A DNA stretch of 35,176 nucleotides from Candidatus Taylorbacteria bacterium RIFCSPLOWO2_01_FULL_45_34b (GTDB lineage Bacteria > Patescibacteriota > Minisyncoccia > Phycocordibacterales > DSPV01), in contig MHRY01000032.1 of assembly GCA_001822675.1 (NCBI GenBank), positions 1 to 35,176 of the forward strand, in the 5' to 3' direction. A model generated the notes under the pieces. That model did not search any database and had not been told where the DNA came from. It saw only the letters and a program-made list of their open reading frames with translations. How positions within the stretch are numbered: position 1 is the first letter of the stretch; the number at the start of each line of letters is the position of its first letter. The translations under genes were made by a program, and so were the position numbers. This document shows positions 9,301 to 19,887 of the stretch, piece by piece.

Positions 9301-10233
9301 AGAAGGAATTTTATCTTGGCTTTTGACGATCTGCCACGTTTGGTATACAGAAGCCTCTTTAACTCGGTCTGAAACTCACATTTTGTGTTTTTGTTGATAA
9401 ATTAGGAGTAAAAATGGGGTACTGTTGTCTAGATACAGCCAAGTTACAAGCTTAATTGACTTTTTATGGACGCTATGCGAGTATGGCCACGGGGGTAATT
9501 TTTATAGAGGAATCAAAGAATTAGAAAAGGTAAATTTCCTTTGCTGGACAATGGTTTTTATGAGAGTTATCCACACGTTTTCTTTTACAGAGTATTTCGT
9601 TATGGTCTATAATGACCTTGTTGGTAGTGCTTTCGGAGCATTTTTCTTTGTTGTGCTACCTACAAAAACAAACTTATTCTGAATCGCTGTTTAGCGTTAC
9701 CGTTGTCTGTAAAAGAAAAAGCCCTTTGAAAATTAAATATCGGTTTGTATTTTTTATCACCGGATTTTTTCTGCCTCGTTATTAAGTTTGAAATCATGTA
9801 TGTTTATACATTAATGTAGAACAGAAATGATTCCATTTTTGTTAAGATTCTTCTGGAAAGAAAAAGTGGAGGTGTACGTCTTCTGTATTTGGTTGTTGGT
9901 AGCAATGAATAGTGATAAAAATTAAAAGTATAGAATCAAAAATTTTCTGTTTATCTTTTTCCTAACTTTGTCCGCCGCGCAGAACTTCGGATCAAATTTT
10001 ATCAGCTAATCCCGTTATCTTTGTGTCGATTAAAATAAAGTGGCGGGAATAGTGGTATTCATAATCGAGAAAGTAAAACTTTCAGATTATATGATTAATA
10101 ACCGTGAGCGAATTATTTTTACGTCGTGTAAATTAATTTGCTCATACAAATAATTTTTGTCTCGTCATTATTAAAAATGATTATTAATTAATTTTAAGCG
10201 AAGCAAAAATTATTAAAAAATTAGAAATTAGTT

Positions 10234-13200
10234 ATGAGTATTTCAAAAAAATCTAAGACAATACGAGTTGTCGCAGGTTTGTTGGGATTCGCGATGGCGT
10301 TTAGCCTTTCGTTCGGAGTAGTTACTCCAAGTGCATCGGCCGCCACCATTGAAGAGCTTACCGCTCAAATCAACAGCTTGCTTTCAACTATTGCTTCATT
10401 GCAAGCCCAACTTAGCGGAATGCAAGGAGGTTCATCCTCTGTCGGAGCGTACGTTTTTGCTGCCAACCTTACCGTTGGAAGCAAAGGCCAAGATGTTATG
10501 AACCTTCAAAAGGTTTTGAACATGAGCGCTGACACACAAGTTGCCTCGGGCGGATCCGCTGGTTCACCGGGAAATGAAACTTCATTCTTCGGTCCAGCCA
10601 CCAAGGCCGCTGTGATTAAATTCCAAATAAAAAATGGAATTTCTCCAGTCGCTGGATATGTTGGCCCAATCACCAGAGCTAAACTAAATAGCATGGGTGG
10701 CACAGTTGTTGTTCCTCCAGGGGTAACTCCTCCTCCAGCCCCAGCCGGTACTGGTCTCACTGTGTCTTCACCGACCCAGCCAGCGGGATCGCTCGCACCG
10801 CAAAGCGCGGCACGGGTTCCATTCACTAAAATTACCGTGACTGCTGGAAGCGATGGCGATGTCATCTTAAACAGTGTTACGGTTCAACGCGGTGGTTTGG
10901 CCCAAGACGCGGTCTTTGGCGGTATCGTCCTCTTGAACGAAAATGGTCTTCAACTTGGTATTGCAAAGACGCTTAATTCCAATCACCAAGCAGTGATCGG
11001 CGAGGCCGTCACGATTCCTCGCGGCACTTCCAAGACCTTTACGGTTGCTGGCAACATGGCCGCATCGCTCTCGGCTTACGCTGGCCAGGTAGCAAACATT
11101 TCAGTTGTTGGAGTCAATACTGCGGCAGTGGTTTCCGGTTCGCTTCCGATTGTCGGCGCGTCGCATACCATCAACTCTTCGCTCTCTATCGGTTCAGTTA
11201 CGACCGAAAGAGCATCACTTCAACCGACTACGGCTGTGAACAAGGAAGTTGGAACTACTGGTTTCACCTTCTCTCAATTCAAAGTAACAGCTGGTTCAGT
11301 AGAAAATGTTCGCGTTCATTCAGTTCGTTGGAATCAGGCTTCTTCAGCTGGCTCCGCCGATCTTGCGAATGTCGTGACAGTTGTTAGCGGTGTTGAGTAT
11401 CCGACGACCATTTCGGCCGACGGCAAATACTACAGCACTGTTTTCCCAGGAGGGCTTCTTATTGAGAAAGGACTCTTTAAGGAAATTTCCATCAAAGCCG
11501 ACGTGGCAGGTGGTTCAGGCCGCACCATTAACTTTGGTGTTGAGAAAACGACCGACCTCTATATTATCGGCGAGACCTATGGTTATGGTATAACTCCGCC
11601 TTCAACTGGCACTGGTTTCACTTCTGGCACCATCTGGTATCCAGCGCAAACCATTACCGTTGCCAACGGTTCTATTACTGTAGAGAAAGCTCTAGCCGTT
11701 CCAGCCCAAAACATCGCTCCGAACCTTGGGAATCAAGTGCTCGGTGGCTACACGGTTGAGATCAAGGGTGAGCCGATTACCGTGGCATCTCATGTATTCT
11801 CATTCGCTACGACTGGCACCAAAACTGCTGGCTCTAGCGCTCAAATCACGCAAGTAACGATTGTTGATGAAAATGGTTCAGTGATAGCCGGTCCGGTTGA
11901 CGAGGTTGATACCACCGGAGATGTTACCTTCACCGACACCGTTCTCTATCCAATCGGTAAAAAGACATATACATTCAAAGGTAAAGTTGGTCCGGGTTTC
12001 GGCGCCGATGGCACAGTTATTCTTTCCACCACTCCGTCAACAAACTGGACGACTGTTACCGGCCAAGTGACCGGCAAAACCATCACTCCGAGTTCGGCGG
12101 CGGTTACCATGAGCACCATCACGGTTAAGAGCGCAGCTCTTACCATTAGCGTCTCTTCCAACCCGGCGGCTCAAACCATCGTCGCTGGCGCGCAAGATTT
12201 CATCTTCGCTAACGTTCTCCTGGACGCGACTGCTTCCGGCGAGGATATGACGATGAGTTCCGTTCCGCTTGATTACGAACTCGTGACTGGTTCAACCGAC
12301 CTTACTTCCTGCAACCTATTCAACGGTTCCACCCAACTTACTTCTGGCACAAACACTGTCAATCCTTCGGGAGACGACAATAGTTTGAACTTCACGCTTG
12401 ATTCGACTCTGACCATTCCAAAGGGCACAGTTACAACTCTTACGGTCAAGTGTAATATCCCATCTTCAATCACTTCCGGCGCGCATTCATTCGGTTACAA
12501 CAGCGCTTCCACTCCGACCATAACCGGCAAGACTTCTGGTCAATCGGTTACACCAACGGAGAATACTGGCGCGGGTCAGACAATTACAGAAACGACTGGC
12601 GGAACGATTGCTGTAGCTCTTGATTCATCCAGTCCGTCTTACAGCATTGCCGCGGCTGGCACGGCTGGAAATGTCGCTTCAGTTCTTCGCTTTACTACGA
12701 CCAACGAAGCGATTAAGTTGACCGAAGTGGCGTTGGTACTTACTCAAGTTGCTGGTAATGCTTCCAGCTCTCCGGACGATGTTACCAAAGTTACTCTTTG
12801 GGACGGCGTGACGAAAGTTGGCGAGAGCATTTTCACCGGTGGAAGCTACTACGCTTCAACCACGATCGGTTCTTGCGCGGGCTGCTCTGACTTTATTGTG
12901 CCGAAAGATGCCGACAAAGTTATGACTGTCAAAGTTGATCTTGGTGAGCAGGGCATTTCGCAAGTTGGTACTCCAGGCGCCTTTATTAGGGTTGACTGGG
13001 ACGGTGGCAACAACGGCGCGCCGAATAACATAGGAGGCGTTAAGGGTGTTGGCCAATCAAGCGGTACCACTATCTCCGCTAACGGCACTGACACCGCTTC
13101 CTCTGGTTTCCGAGTCTTCAAGTCTTACCCAACAGTGGAAATTGTTCCGCTTTCAGATACGAAGCTCGTAGCCGGCAGGAGAGACCTCTTCAAGTTTAAG

Positions 13201-13803
13201 GTTACAGCGTCAACTAAAGGCGATGTCGGTATTCACCGATTGTCATTCACGATCGCGACCTCATCCGCCACCCAGCAAATTGACATGATTGACGCTCTTA
13301 ACGTCTATGGCTTTACCGATTCGGCTTACTCGACTCCGGTTTCTGGAGTGCAGACAGACGGAGCCCTCGGCTACGTTAACAAGGATCTCACTCTGGCTTG
13401 GGCAAGCGCGTCTTCAATTCTCCGAATTCACGCGGAAACCACAGGCAACGCTTCTACGACCCTTGTGATTCCCGCCGGCACCACCCGATACTTCACGCTT
13501 AGAGGTGATGTAACGCTTGCAGGTACGACCTACAGCGTGTCCTCTGCCCTCCAAGGTGACCAGAAGTTTGAATCAGGTGTTAGCCCGATTCCCCACAATG
13601 TTGCCGGCGCATCCACGTCTTACCTCTCGTCAACAACCTACTTCTTGACGGTAAGTAATGTGGCCAGCGACTTTATCTGGAGACCTTATTCAACGACTAC
13701 AACCAACTCTGCCGCAACACTTGACTACGATGACTTCGCGAACGGTTACGGCGTGCCAGGGTTGCCGTCAACGAATACTAACAGTCAGATTCTTAGCAAC
13801 TAA
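10234..13803 (+). CDS. Large secreted protein with signal peptide, peptidoglycan-binding domain and repeated beta-sandwich-like regions (S-layer-like)
   Basis: N-terminal hydrophobic signal, LTVGSKGQDVMNLQKVLN...FFGPATKAAVIKFQIKNGISPVAGYVGPITRAKLN (PG_binding_1-like), Thr/Ser-rich remainder. Confidence 0.8.
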   Translation: MSISKKSKTIRVVAGLLGFAMAFSLSFGVVTPSASAATIEELTAQINSLLSTIASLQAQLSGMQGGSSSVGAYVFAANLTVGSKGQDVMNLQKVLNMSADTQVASGGSAGSPGNETSFFGPATKAAVIKFQIKNGISPVAGYVGPITRAKLNSMGGTVVVPPGVTPPPAPAGTGLTVSSPTQPAGSLAPQSAARVPFTKITVTAGSDGDVILNSVTVQRGGLAQDAVFGGIVLLNENGLQLGIAKTLNSNHQAVIGEAVTIPRGTSKTFTVAGNMAASLSAYAGQVANISVVGVNTAAVVSGSLPIVGASHTINSSLSIGSVTTERASLQPTTAVNKEVGTTGFTFSQFKVTAGSVENVRVHSVRWNQASSAGSADLANVVTVVSGVEYPTTISADGKYYSTVFPGGLLIEKGLFKEISIKADVAGGSGRTINFGVEKTTDLYIIGETYGYGITPPSTGTGFTSGTIWYPAQTITVANGSITVEKALAVPAQNIAPNLGNQVLGGYTVEIKGEPITVASHVFSFATTGTKTAGSSAQITQVTIVDENGSVIAGPVDEVDTTGDVTFTDTVLYPIGKKTYTFKGKVGPGFGADGTVILSTTPSTNWTTVTGQVTGKTITPSSAAVTMSTITVKSAALTISVSSNPAAQTIVAGAQDFIFANVLLDATASGEDMTMSSVPLDYELVTGSTDLTSCNLFNGSTQLTSGTNTVNPSGDDNSLNFTLDSTLTIPKGTVTTLTVKCNIPSSITSGAHSFGYNSASTPTITGKTSGQSVTPTENTGAGQTITETTGGTIAVALDSSSPSYSIAAAGTAGNVASVLRFTTTNEAIKLTEVALVLTQVAGNASSSPDDVTKVTLWDGVTKVGESIFTGGSYYASTTIGSCAGCSDFIVPKDADKVMTVKVDLGEQGISQVGTPGAFIRVDWDGGNNGAPNNIGGVKGVGQSSGTTISANGTDTASSGFRVFKSYPTVEIVPLSDTKLVAGRRDLFKFKVTASTKGDVGIHRLSFTIATSSATQQIDMIDALNVYGFTDSAYSTPVSGVQTDGALGYVNKDLTLAWASASSILRIHAETTGNASTTLVIPAGTTRYFTLRGDVTLAGTTYSVSSALQGDQKFESGVSPIPHNVAGASTSYLSSTTYFLTVSNVASDFIWRPYSTTTTNSAATLDYDDFANGYGVPGLPSTNTNSQILSN

Positions 13804-13861
13804 TTAACCACTTGTGCTCCGACGCTCTGTTTTAAGGCAGAGATCGGAGGGTTAGAAACAA

Positions 13862-13890
13862 CCCCGCCTTTACGGCGGGGTTGTTTTTTA
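13862..13890 (+). terminator. Rho-independent terminator
   Basis: ccccgcctttacggcgggg followed by ttgtttttta. Confidence 0.85.
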
Positions 13891-13919
13891 TTAGTTGGTC
13901 GGGTAAAATTGCTTTTGCT

Positions 13920-14708
13920 ATGGGGAAAAATAAAAAAATGGTTTTTGTCGGTATCGTTCTTGCGATTTTATTACTAGCTGGTTACGGCTTTTTTTTCAAA
14001 AAACAATCGTCACGCCTTGTCGCGCCGATAACCGCGACCTCTACTCCCGCTATCAGCCCGCTTAATGTCCAAGGCGAAGGAGATTTTACCGTGGAGAGAG
14101 TGCCTCTTGAGGAAGAAATCAAAGCTCCTGATTTGAGTCGCCCGATTGTTTTTTCAGATGGAGTTCCAGCAGAATTTAGACGAATAATGACCGAAAGAAT
14201 TGAAAAAGATTCAATAGAGTTACGAAAGACACCTGACAATTTCGATGCGTGGCTTGATTTGGCAATACAGCGAAAGACGATAGATGATTACAAAGGCGCG
14301 GCGGAAATTTGGGAATATGTTTTGGAATTTCAGCCGAATAATTCTGTGGTACTCGGCAATTTAGGGGAGCTTCATCACTTGTATCTCAAGGATTATCCAA
14401 AGTCGGAAAGTTACTACAAGGCCGCTATTTCTTTAGACCCAAGCCGTGTCACTCTCTATCGCGCTCTTCATGAACTCTATAAATATTCATACAAACAAAA
14501 CACCAGCGCGGCGGCGGATATTTTGAAAGAAGGTCTTGTTAAAAACCCCGATAACACCGACCTGCTTATTCTGCTCGGCGCTTATTATCGAGACAATGGT
14601 GACAAACAATCGGCTCGAGTTTATTTTGAGCAGGCATTGTCTATTGCCAAAAAGAATCAAAATCAAGTTTTGGTGGATGCGCTGGAGAGAGATATAAGCA
14701 AGTTATAA
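13920..14708 (+). CDS. Membrane-anchored TPR protein
   Basis: N-terminal TM helix then TPR-like segments (FDAWLDLAIQRKTIDDYKGAAEIWEYVLEFQPNNSVVLGNLGELHHLY); ATG at 13920 preferred. Confidence 0.8.
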   Translation: MGKNKKMVFVGIVLAILLLAGYGFFFKKQSSRLVAPITATSTPAISPLNVQGEGDFTVERVPLEEEIKAPDLSRPIVFSDGVPAEFRRIMTERIEKDSIELRKTPDNFDAWLDLAIQRKTIDDYKGAAEIWEYVLEFQPNNSVVLGNLGELHHLYLKDYPKSESYYKAAISLDPSRVTLYRALHELYKYSYKQNTSAAADILKEGLVKNPDNTDLLILLGAYYRDNGDKQSARVYFEQALSIAKKNQNQVLVDALERDISKL

Positions 14709-14729
14709 AATTCATGATATAGTACTTTC

Positions 14730-17099
14730 GTGACGCTTCAAAAGGTTTTGCACAAAATAGCCCTCTTTGGCGTTATGGCCGTCCCGCTTATACCGCTTGT
14801 TTGGAGCAACGAACTCTTTTTCCCGTTTATCAGCGCGCGCGGGTTTTTTTTCAGGATTGTTGTTGAAACAGTTTTTGCCGCTTGGGTTATATTAGCCTTG
14901 AAAGACAATCATTTTCGTCCTAAAGGCAGTCTAGTATTATGGACGCTTGTTATTTTTACAGGGGTGATTTTCCTGGCTGATATTTTTGGCATTTCGCCTT
15001 ACAAGAGCTTATGGTCAAATTTCGAGCGGATGGAGGGTTTCATAACGTTAGCTCACCTCTTTCTGTACTTTCTGGTTTCTGGCGCGGTCTTAAAAGAGGT
15101 TGATTGGGGGCGATTCTTTCGAATTTCCATCGGTGTGAGTTTTTTTGTGTCGTTATACGCCATTTTACAACTTTTTCATGAACTTTCTATAAATCAGGGG
15201 TCTGTTAGAGTTGACGGCACGTTAGGCAACGCTCTTTATCTTGCCGCCTACCTCCTTCTTCATATTTTTCTGATTTTGTTTTTGGTTTTTGGACGGCGTT
15301 TCAAAGATGGTAGAGGTTTGTTTTTATCAGCTGGGACTGGGCTTGTTTTTTTTGGAGCATTTTACCTTTACAAATTAACTGGAGAAAATTTCAACCTCCA
15401 CCTGGAAGGCGGTCTTTTGGCTTTGGTAGTCGGTCTTTTACTTATCGGACTTGCATATTTGTACAAACAAAAGAGTTGGCTTTTAGCCGAGAGAATTGAA
15501 AGGTATTTTCTTTTTGGTTTGGTTATTCTTGAAACGGTGATTTTGTTTTATACCGCGACCCGCGGCGCGGCACTCGGACTTATCGGTGGCGCGGTTGTGG
15601 CATCGGGTTTCATGATCATGTCTTCCCTCAAAAATGGCGACAGGGTTGCCAAAAGGGTGTCAGTTGCCGTGTTGGCTCTAGTTGGACTTTTGCTGGCCTT
15701 GTTTTTTGTTTTTAAAGATACTCCAGCAATTCGTAATAACCCTGTATTCGGCCGTTTGGCTTCGATCTCGATTCAAAATGAAGATGCGCAAGCTCGATTT
15801 GTGGTCTGGAACATAGCTCTCAAAGGTTTTAAAGATCGATCAGTGCTTGGTTTCGGACAGGACAATTTCAATTACGTTTTCAACACACATTACGATCCAA
15901 ACCTTTACAAAAGGGAACCATGGTTTGATCGCGCTCACAATACGTATCTAGACTGGCTTGTCGCGGGCGGAGCGGCTGGTTTTCTAGCGTACCTCGCTGT
16001 TGTTTTTGCTTTGCTCCTGTCTATTTTCCGTTTGTCTCGAGGCGGCAAAAACGTCGCTTTGAATGACAAGGAAAAAGCTGTTTTGCTTGGTTTGTTTGCC
16101 GGTTATGCCATACATAATTTTTTCGCGTTTGATATTTTGCCGACGTATTTCGTGATTTTTTCTCTCATGGCATATCTTCATTTTAAGACCACAGAGCAAA
16201 CGTCCGCGCCTATTTTTTCTGGTAAGACTTTTCGTTTAAATAGCGGAGTGGTTAGTGGTGTTTTTGTCGCCCTTGTTTTTATTGTTTATTTTTTGAACGG
16301 ACGACCAATATTAGCGGGATTGAATTTAATCAACGCACTTCATTTGCAGCCGGAAGGTCCGGTTCGGAATTACGAATATTTTATTAAAGCATTAAGTTAT
16401 AAAAGTTTTGCCGATTCAGAAATTAGAGAACAATTAAGCGCGGCGGCGGTAAGTATGAAAAAAGTGGGAAATGTGCCTGACAACATCAGGAATGATTTTT
16501 TAGATCTCACTCTATCCGAATTCAAGAAACAAATCGATGAACGGCCGGCAGACGCGCGATACTATCTTATGCTCGCGGTATTTTTAGATGAATACAGCCA
16601 ATTCCCCGAAGCCTTGCCGTATCTTTTGAAAGCCGAAGAGTTGTCGCCGAATAAGCAGGAAATTATTATTGAAATAGGCACGAACTATCTCAACCAGCAA
16701 AAGTTTGAAGACGCGCTTTTGTATTTCAAAAAAGCTTTTGAGCTCGCACCAGACTTTGAAGATATCCGAATCATCTATGCCGTCGGAGCGATTTACGCTG
16801 ATAAAAATGATTTAGTCGAAGAATTGCTGATACCTAAATATGGCACCACACTTATTCCTGACCACAGAATTGCGCGAGCGTATTTTAACCGCGGCGAGCT
16901 TTCCAAAGTTATTGCTCTTTGGGAGCGGGCGATAAAAGATCGGCCGGATGATGGTAGCCGATATCTTTATTTGGCAGGCGCGTATCTTGAAGCCGGCAGG
17001 AAGACTGAGGCGATTGCCGCTATAAAAAAAGCCGCTGACGTGTCGCCGGAGCTCAAGACCCAAGTTGAATTTTATTTAAAGGAGTTGGGAGTCAAGTAA
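14730..17099 (+). CDS. O-antigen ligase/polymerase-like (Wzy family) membrane protein with C-terminal TPRs
   Basis: Multiple TM segments, WFDRAHNTYLDWLVAGGAAGFLAYLAVVFALL ligase motif, C-terminal TPRs. Confidence 0.85.
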   Translation: MTLQKVLHKIALFGVMAVPLIPLVWSNELFFPFISARGFFFRIVVETVFAAWVILALKDNHFRPKGSLVLWTLVIFTGVIFLADIFGISPYKSLWSNFERMEGFITLAHLFLYFLVSGAVLKEVDWGRFFRISIGVSFFVSLYAILQLFHELSINQGSVRVDGTLGNALYLAAYLLLHIFLILFLVFGRRFKDGRGLFLSAGTGLVFFGAFYLYKLTGENFNLHLEGGLLALVVGLLLIGLAYLYKQKSWLLAERIERYFLFGLVILETVILFYTATRGAALGLIGGAVVASGFMIMSSLKNGDRVAKRVSVAVLALVGLLLALFFVFKDTPAIRNNPVFGRLASISIQNEDAQARFVVWNIALKGFKDRSVLGFGQDNFNYVFNTHYDPNLYKREPWFDRAHNTYLDWLVAGGAAGFLAYLAVVFALLLSIFRLSRGGKNVALNDKEKAVLLGLFAGYAIHNFFAFDILPTYFVIFSLMAYLHFKTTEQTSAPIFSGKTFRLNSGVVSGVFVALVFIVYFLNGRPILAGLNLINALHLQPEGPVRNYEYFIKALSYKSFADSEIREQLSAAAVSMKKVGNVPDNIRNDFLDLTLSEFKKQIDERPADARYYLMLAVFLDEYSQFPEALPYLLKAEELSPNKQEIIIEIGTNYLNQQKFEDALLYFKKAFELAPDFEDIRIIYAVGAIYADKNDLVEELLIPKYGTTLIPDHRIARAYFNRGELSKVIALWERAIKDRPDDGSRYLYLAGAYLEAGRKTEAIAAIKKAADVSPELKTQVEFYLKELGVK

Positions 17100-17103
17100 T
17101 TCC

Positions 17104-17259
17104 ATGTATTCTTTTTTTAATAAACATTTCTTTAAAGTTCTGCTCGGTTTTCTGTGGATTATGGCTTTTAGTTTCATCGTGCTCTTTGTCGTAGGGTATT
17201 ACGAATCTTCTTTAGAAGAAAACAGCCGTCCAGCTTCTTTGGGAGATGGAATAAAGTAG
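17104..17259 (+). CDS. 51-aa single-TM protein (not in the ORF track)
   Basis: MYSFFNKHFFKVLLGFLWIMAFSFIVLFVVGYYESSLEENSRPASLGDGIK*, 4 nt after the upstream stop, same strand. Confidence 0.6.
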   Translation: MYSFFNKHFFKVLLGFLWIMAFSFIVLFVVGYYESSLEENSRPASLGDGIK

Positions 17260-17337
17260 GTTTTGATTTTCGTTTTTTCTAAGAGAGGGTGTTTTTTGTA
17301 AAACTGTAGCAGTCCAACTCTTTATCCTTTGAGCGAG

Positions 17338-17428
17338 CATATGTTTTTGAAAGACCTTGGGAGCCTCGACTGGAGGCGGACAGAGAAAATGTCTAGCAGG
17401 AGATTTTCGTGTCTTTCAAAAACATATG
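17338..17428. repeat. Inverted-repeat element with 18-bp perfect arms
   Basis: catatgtttttgaaagac (17338-17355) and gtctttcaaaaacatatg (17411-17428). Confidence 0.7.
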
Positions 17429-17439
17429 CGAGCGGCCAT

Positions 17440-17467
17440 TTGACAGAAAACTCTATTTTGCTATAGT
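17440..17467 (+). promoter_or_regulatory. Sigma70-type promoter for rplJ-rplL
   Basis: TTGACA - 16 nt - TATAGT. Confidence 0.7.
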
Positions 17468-17476
17468 GTTTTCGTA

Positions 17477-17555
17477 GCCCAGAGAAGACAGGCCGTGCAT
17501 ACACGTAAGTCCTGCGGAGGGTCGAGTCGCTTTCGCGACTTCCGATGGGCCTATT
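17477..17555 (+). ncRNA. Ribosomal protein L10 leader-like structure
   Basis: agaagacaggccgtgc...gtaagtcctgcggaggg directly upstream of rplJ; agccca/tgggcct closing pairs and hairpin agtcgctttcgcgact. Confidence 0.7.
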
Positions 17556-17584
17556 GTATAGATAGGTTTTTTATTTTAGAAAAA

Positions 17585-18073
17585 ATGCCCTTAACAAAGC
17601 AAAAAAAGAAAGAAATATTAGAGAATGTCAGCACGATCACCAAAGATTTTGGTTCGGTTGTCATGCTTTCATATAGCGGTTTGACGGTTGCGGAAGTAAG
17701 CGCTATGCGCCGAAAGATGAGGGAATCTGAGGTAGGGTATCGTGTTGCTAAAAAGTCCATCGTTAAAAAAGTCCTCGAAGGAGTGAATATCCCGGGCGAG
17801 GTCCCCGCACTTTCCGGGCAAGTGGCTTTTGCGTATGGCCAAGACCCTATTGCGCCGGCCAGGGAGGTCTTCGAAGCAGGAAAAAAATACGACGGCAAAA
17901 TTACTATTCTTGGGGGTATTTTCGAGAAGCATTATATTGATAAGGATTTCACAACGATGCTCGCGACTATTCCACCACTTCAAACTCTCTACGCGCAGTT
18001 TGTGAATCTCATCAACTCGCCGATTCAAGGGTTAGTACTTGCGCTTGATGCTGTTGCCAAGAAGAAATTATAA
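17585..18073 (+). CDS. rplJ: 50S ribosomal protein L10
   Basis: [48 protein letters not shown]...; followed by L7/L12. Confidence 0.93.
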   Translation: MPLTKQKKKEILENVSTITKDFGSVVMLSYSGLTVAEVSAMRRKMRESEVGYRVAKKSIVKKVLEGVNIPGEVPALSGQVAFAYGQDPIAPAREVFEAGKKYDGKITILGGIFEKHYIDKDFTTMLATIPPLQTLYAQFVNLINSPIQGLVLALDAVAKKKL

Positions 18074-18225
18074 GAATAATTAACACGGCACGAATTACGA
18101 ATGAGGAACGAATAACACGAATTAAGAAAAAAGTTTTCCCTATTCACGTTATTCGTCTCAATTCGCCCGCCTGCCAAAGCCTGAGCCTCGTGATGGCGGG
18201 CAGGTGGATTAGTGTCGCACTATAT

Positions 18226-18636
18226 ATGTCAGACGAAACAAAAAATGGAGATACGACTGTCGCTATTCCAGAAAAATTCAAATCGCTCGTCGAGAGCGTC
18301 GAGAAGATGTCAGTTATGGAACTGAACGAATTAGTAAAAGTACTCGAGAAACGCTTTGGTGTCTCGGCCGCGGCTGTCGCGGTCGCTGGCCCCGCCGCGG
18401 GAGCTGCTCCCGCCAGTGAAGAAAAAACCAGCTTCAACGCAGAACTCAAAGATGGCGGAGCCAACAAAATTGCGGTTATTAAGATTGTGAAAGAAGTGCT
18501 CGGTCTTGGTCTTAAAGAAGCAAAGGATCTTGTTGATGGAGCGCCAAAGATGCTCAAAGAAGGGATGAAGAAAGAAGATGCCGAAGCCTTGAAGAAAAGA
18601 GTTGAAGAGGCTGGCGGAAAAGTAGAATTAAAATAA
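18226..18636 (+). CDS. rplL: 50S ribosomal protein L7/L12
   Basis: [74 protein letters not shown] at 18226. Confidence 0.96.
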   Translation: MSDETKNGDTTVAIPEKFKSLVESVEKMSVMELNELVKVLEKRFGVSAAAVAVAGPAAGAAPASEEKTSFNAELKDGGANKIAVIKIVKEVLGLGLKEAKDLVDGAPKMLKEGMKKEDAEALKKRVEEAGGKVELK

Positions 18637-18674
18637 GCAGAGCTTATTTTAATTCTACTTTTCCGAAGGTGCAG

Positions 18675-18706
18675 ATTTTGCCGCATTACGGCAAAATCTG
18701 CCCGGA
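18675..18706 (+). terminator. Hairpin downstream of rplL, candidate terminator
   Basis: gcagattttgccgcattacggcaaaatctgc. Confidence 0.55.
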
Positions 18707-18813
18707 GGAAAATAAAAAGAATTCACACAAAAACCTTACGATGTGTCGTAAGGTTTTTGTAAAAATGGCAAGGTTCAACCTTGCCATGGGTGGTCGTATA
18801 CATTTCCTAGCAT

Positions 18814-19056
18814 TCACTTCATAACGGCAATCAGGCCAGCAAATATTTCTGTTGCAGCTTTCTTTCGGACGGCAGTCCCAAGGTTCTCTGCGGTGTAGAA
18901 TCTTCCTTGGGGGTCGTGGAAACTGAGCAAAAGAGTTTTTGCCTCATTAATCGCATTCCGTATAGAGGCGATTTGTTTATCGCTCGTCACTGTGATTTGG
19001 AAGGAGATGGAGTCACCGATTTTGGTTAATTTTGCGGGAGCTAGTAGTGTATTCAT
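18814..19056 (-). CDS. Hypothetical protein, 80 aa
   Basis: ORF with plausible composition; no recognised family. Confidence 0.45.
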   Translation of the reverse strand: MNTLLAPAKLTKIGDSISFQITVTSDKQIASIRNAINEAKTLLLSFHDPQGRFYTAENLGTAVRKKAATEIFAGLIAVMK

Positions 19057-19163
19057 TCTGAATATGATATTAATTATTATTTTACTTTTGTCAACTTTTA
19101 CAAAATTTCGCGAGTCTTCTCTAAAAGTTGCGCTCCGTTGGGCGGCTCTATATACTCCACGGT

Positions 19164-19757
19164 ATGGAAATTCTCGGTAAAATTTTTGGAAGTACTGGAA
19201 GGGTGAAATTGATGCGGATGTTTCTATTTAATCCTGATCAGTCATACACGCGGGCGGATATCCGGAAACGCATTCATGCGGGAGACAGAACATTAAACCG
19301 CGAACTTTCTTTACTGTTGCGCGCTGGATTGGTCAAAAGAAAAGTTTCTGCTTCGCCGCGTTCTGTGCATAAAATTGTCTTATGGAGTTTAAACAATCGG
19401 TTTTCTTATTTAACACAGCTTCAAAATCTTCTGGTCGGTACCATTTTTTTGGATAACATGGAAGTTGTCCGAAGATTCAGCAAGGCAGGGCATCTCAAGC
19501 TTCTTATTGTAGCCGGCGTCTTCATCCGTGATCCAGATAGCCGAGCCGATATCTTGATTGTCGGCGATCGTCTCCGTAAGAATTTAATTGAGAGTGTCAT
19601 TAGGAGAATGGAAGGGGAGATTGGCAAAGAATTGCGGTATGCTTTTTTGGAAACACCCGATTTTCAGTATCGCTTGAGTATTTCTGACAAACTTATTCGG
19701 GATATTTTAGAGTACCCGCACCAAAAACTGCTCGATAGACTGGGTTTGCGGCCGTAG
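19164..19757 (+). CDS. Winged-helix transcriptional regulator
   Basis: GRVKLMRMFLFNPDQSYTRADIRKRIHAGDRTLNRELSLLLRAGLVKRKVS; ATG at 19164 preferred. Confidence 0.75.
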   Translation: MEILGKIFGSTGRVKLMRMFLFNPDQSYTRADIRKRIHAGDRTLNRELSLLLRAGLVKRKVSASPRSVHKIVLWSLNNRFSYLTQLQNLLVGTIFLDNMEVVRRFSKAGHLKLLIVAGVFIRDPDSRADILIVGDRLRKNLIESVIRRMEGEIGKELRYAFLETPDFQYRLSISDKLIRDILEYPHQKLLDRLGLRP

Positions 19758-19887
19758 CATGCCTTGACGGACTTATCCACAAAGGTCAAAAAAAAGCCTT
19801 GAGAAATGGTATTATTATAGGTAGAAATTGCCAGGGTAATTGTCGTTTAACCTGGTTTTACTAGTGTTACTAATTGTTTTATCACGT

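Noticed and set aside
9425-9682. 85-aa ORF between the HTH gene and the large secreted protein
   Set aside because: No clear ribosome-binding site, odd composition, no recognisable domain; left uncalled
18144-18686. 180-aa minus-strand ORF antisense to rplL
   Set aside because: Shadow ORF of the L7/L12 gene
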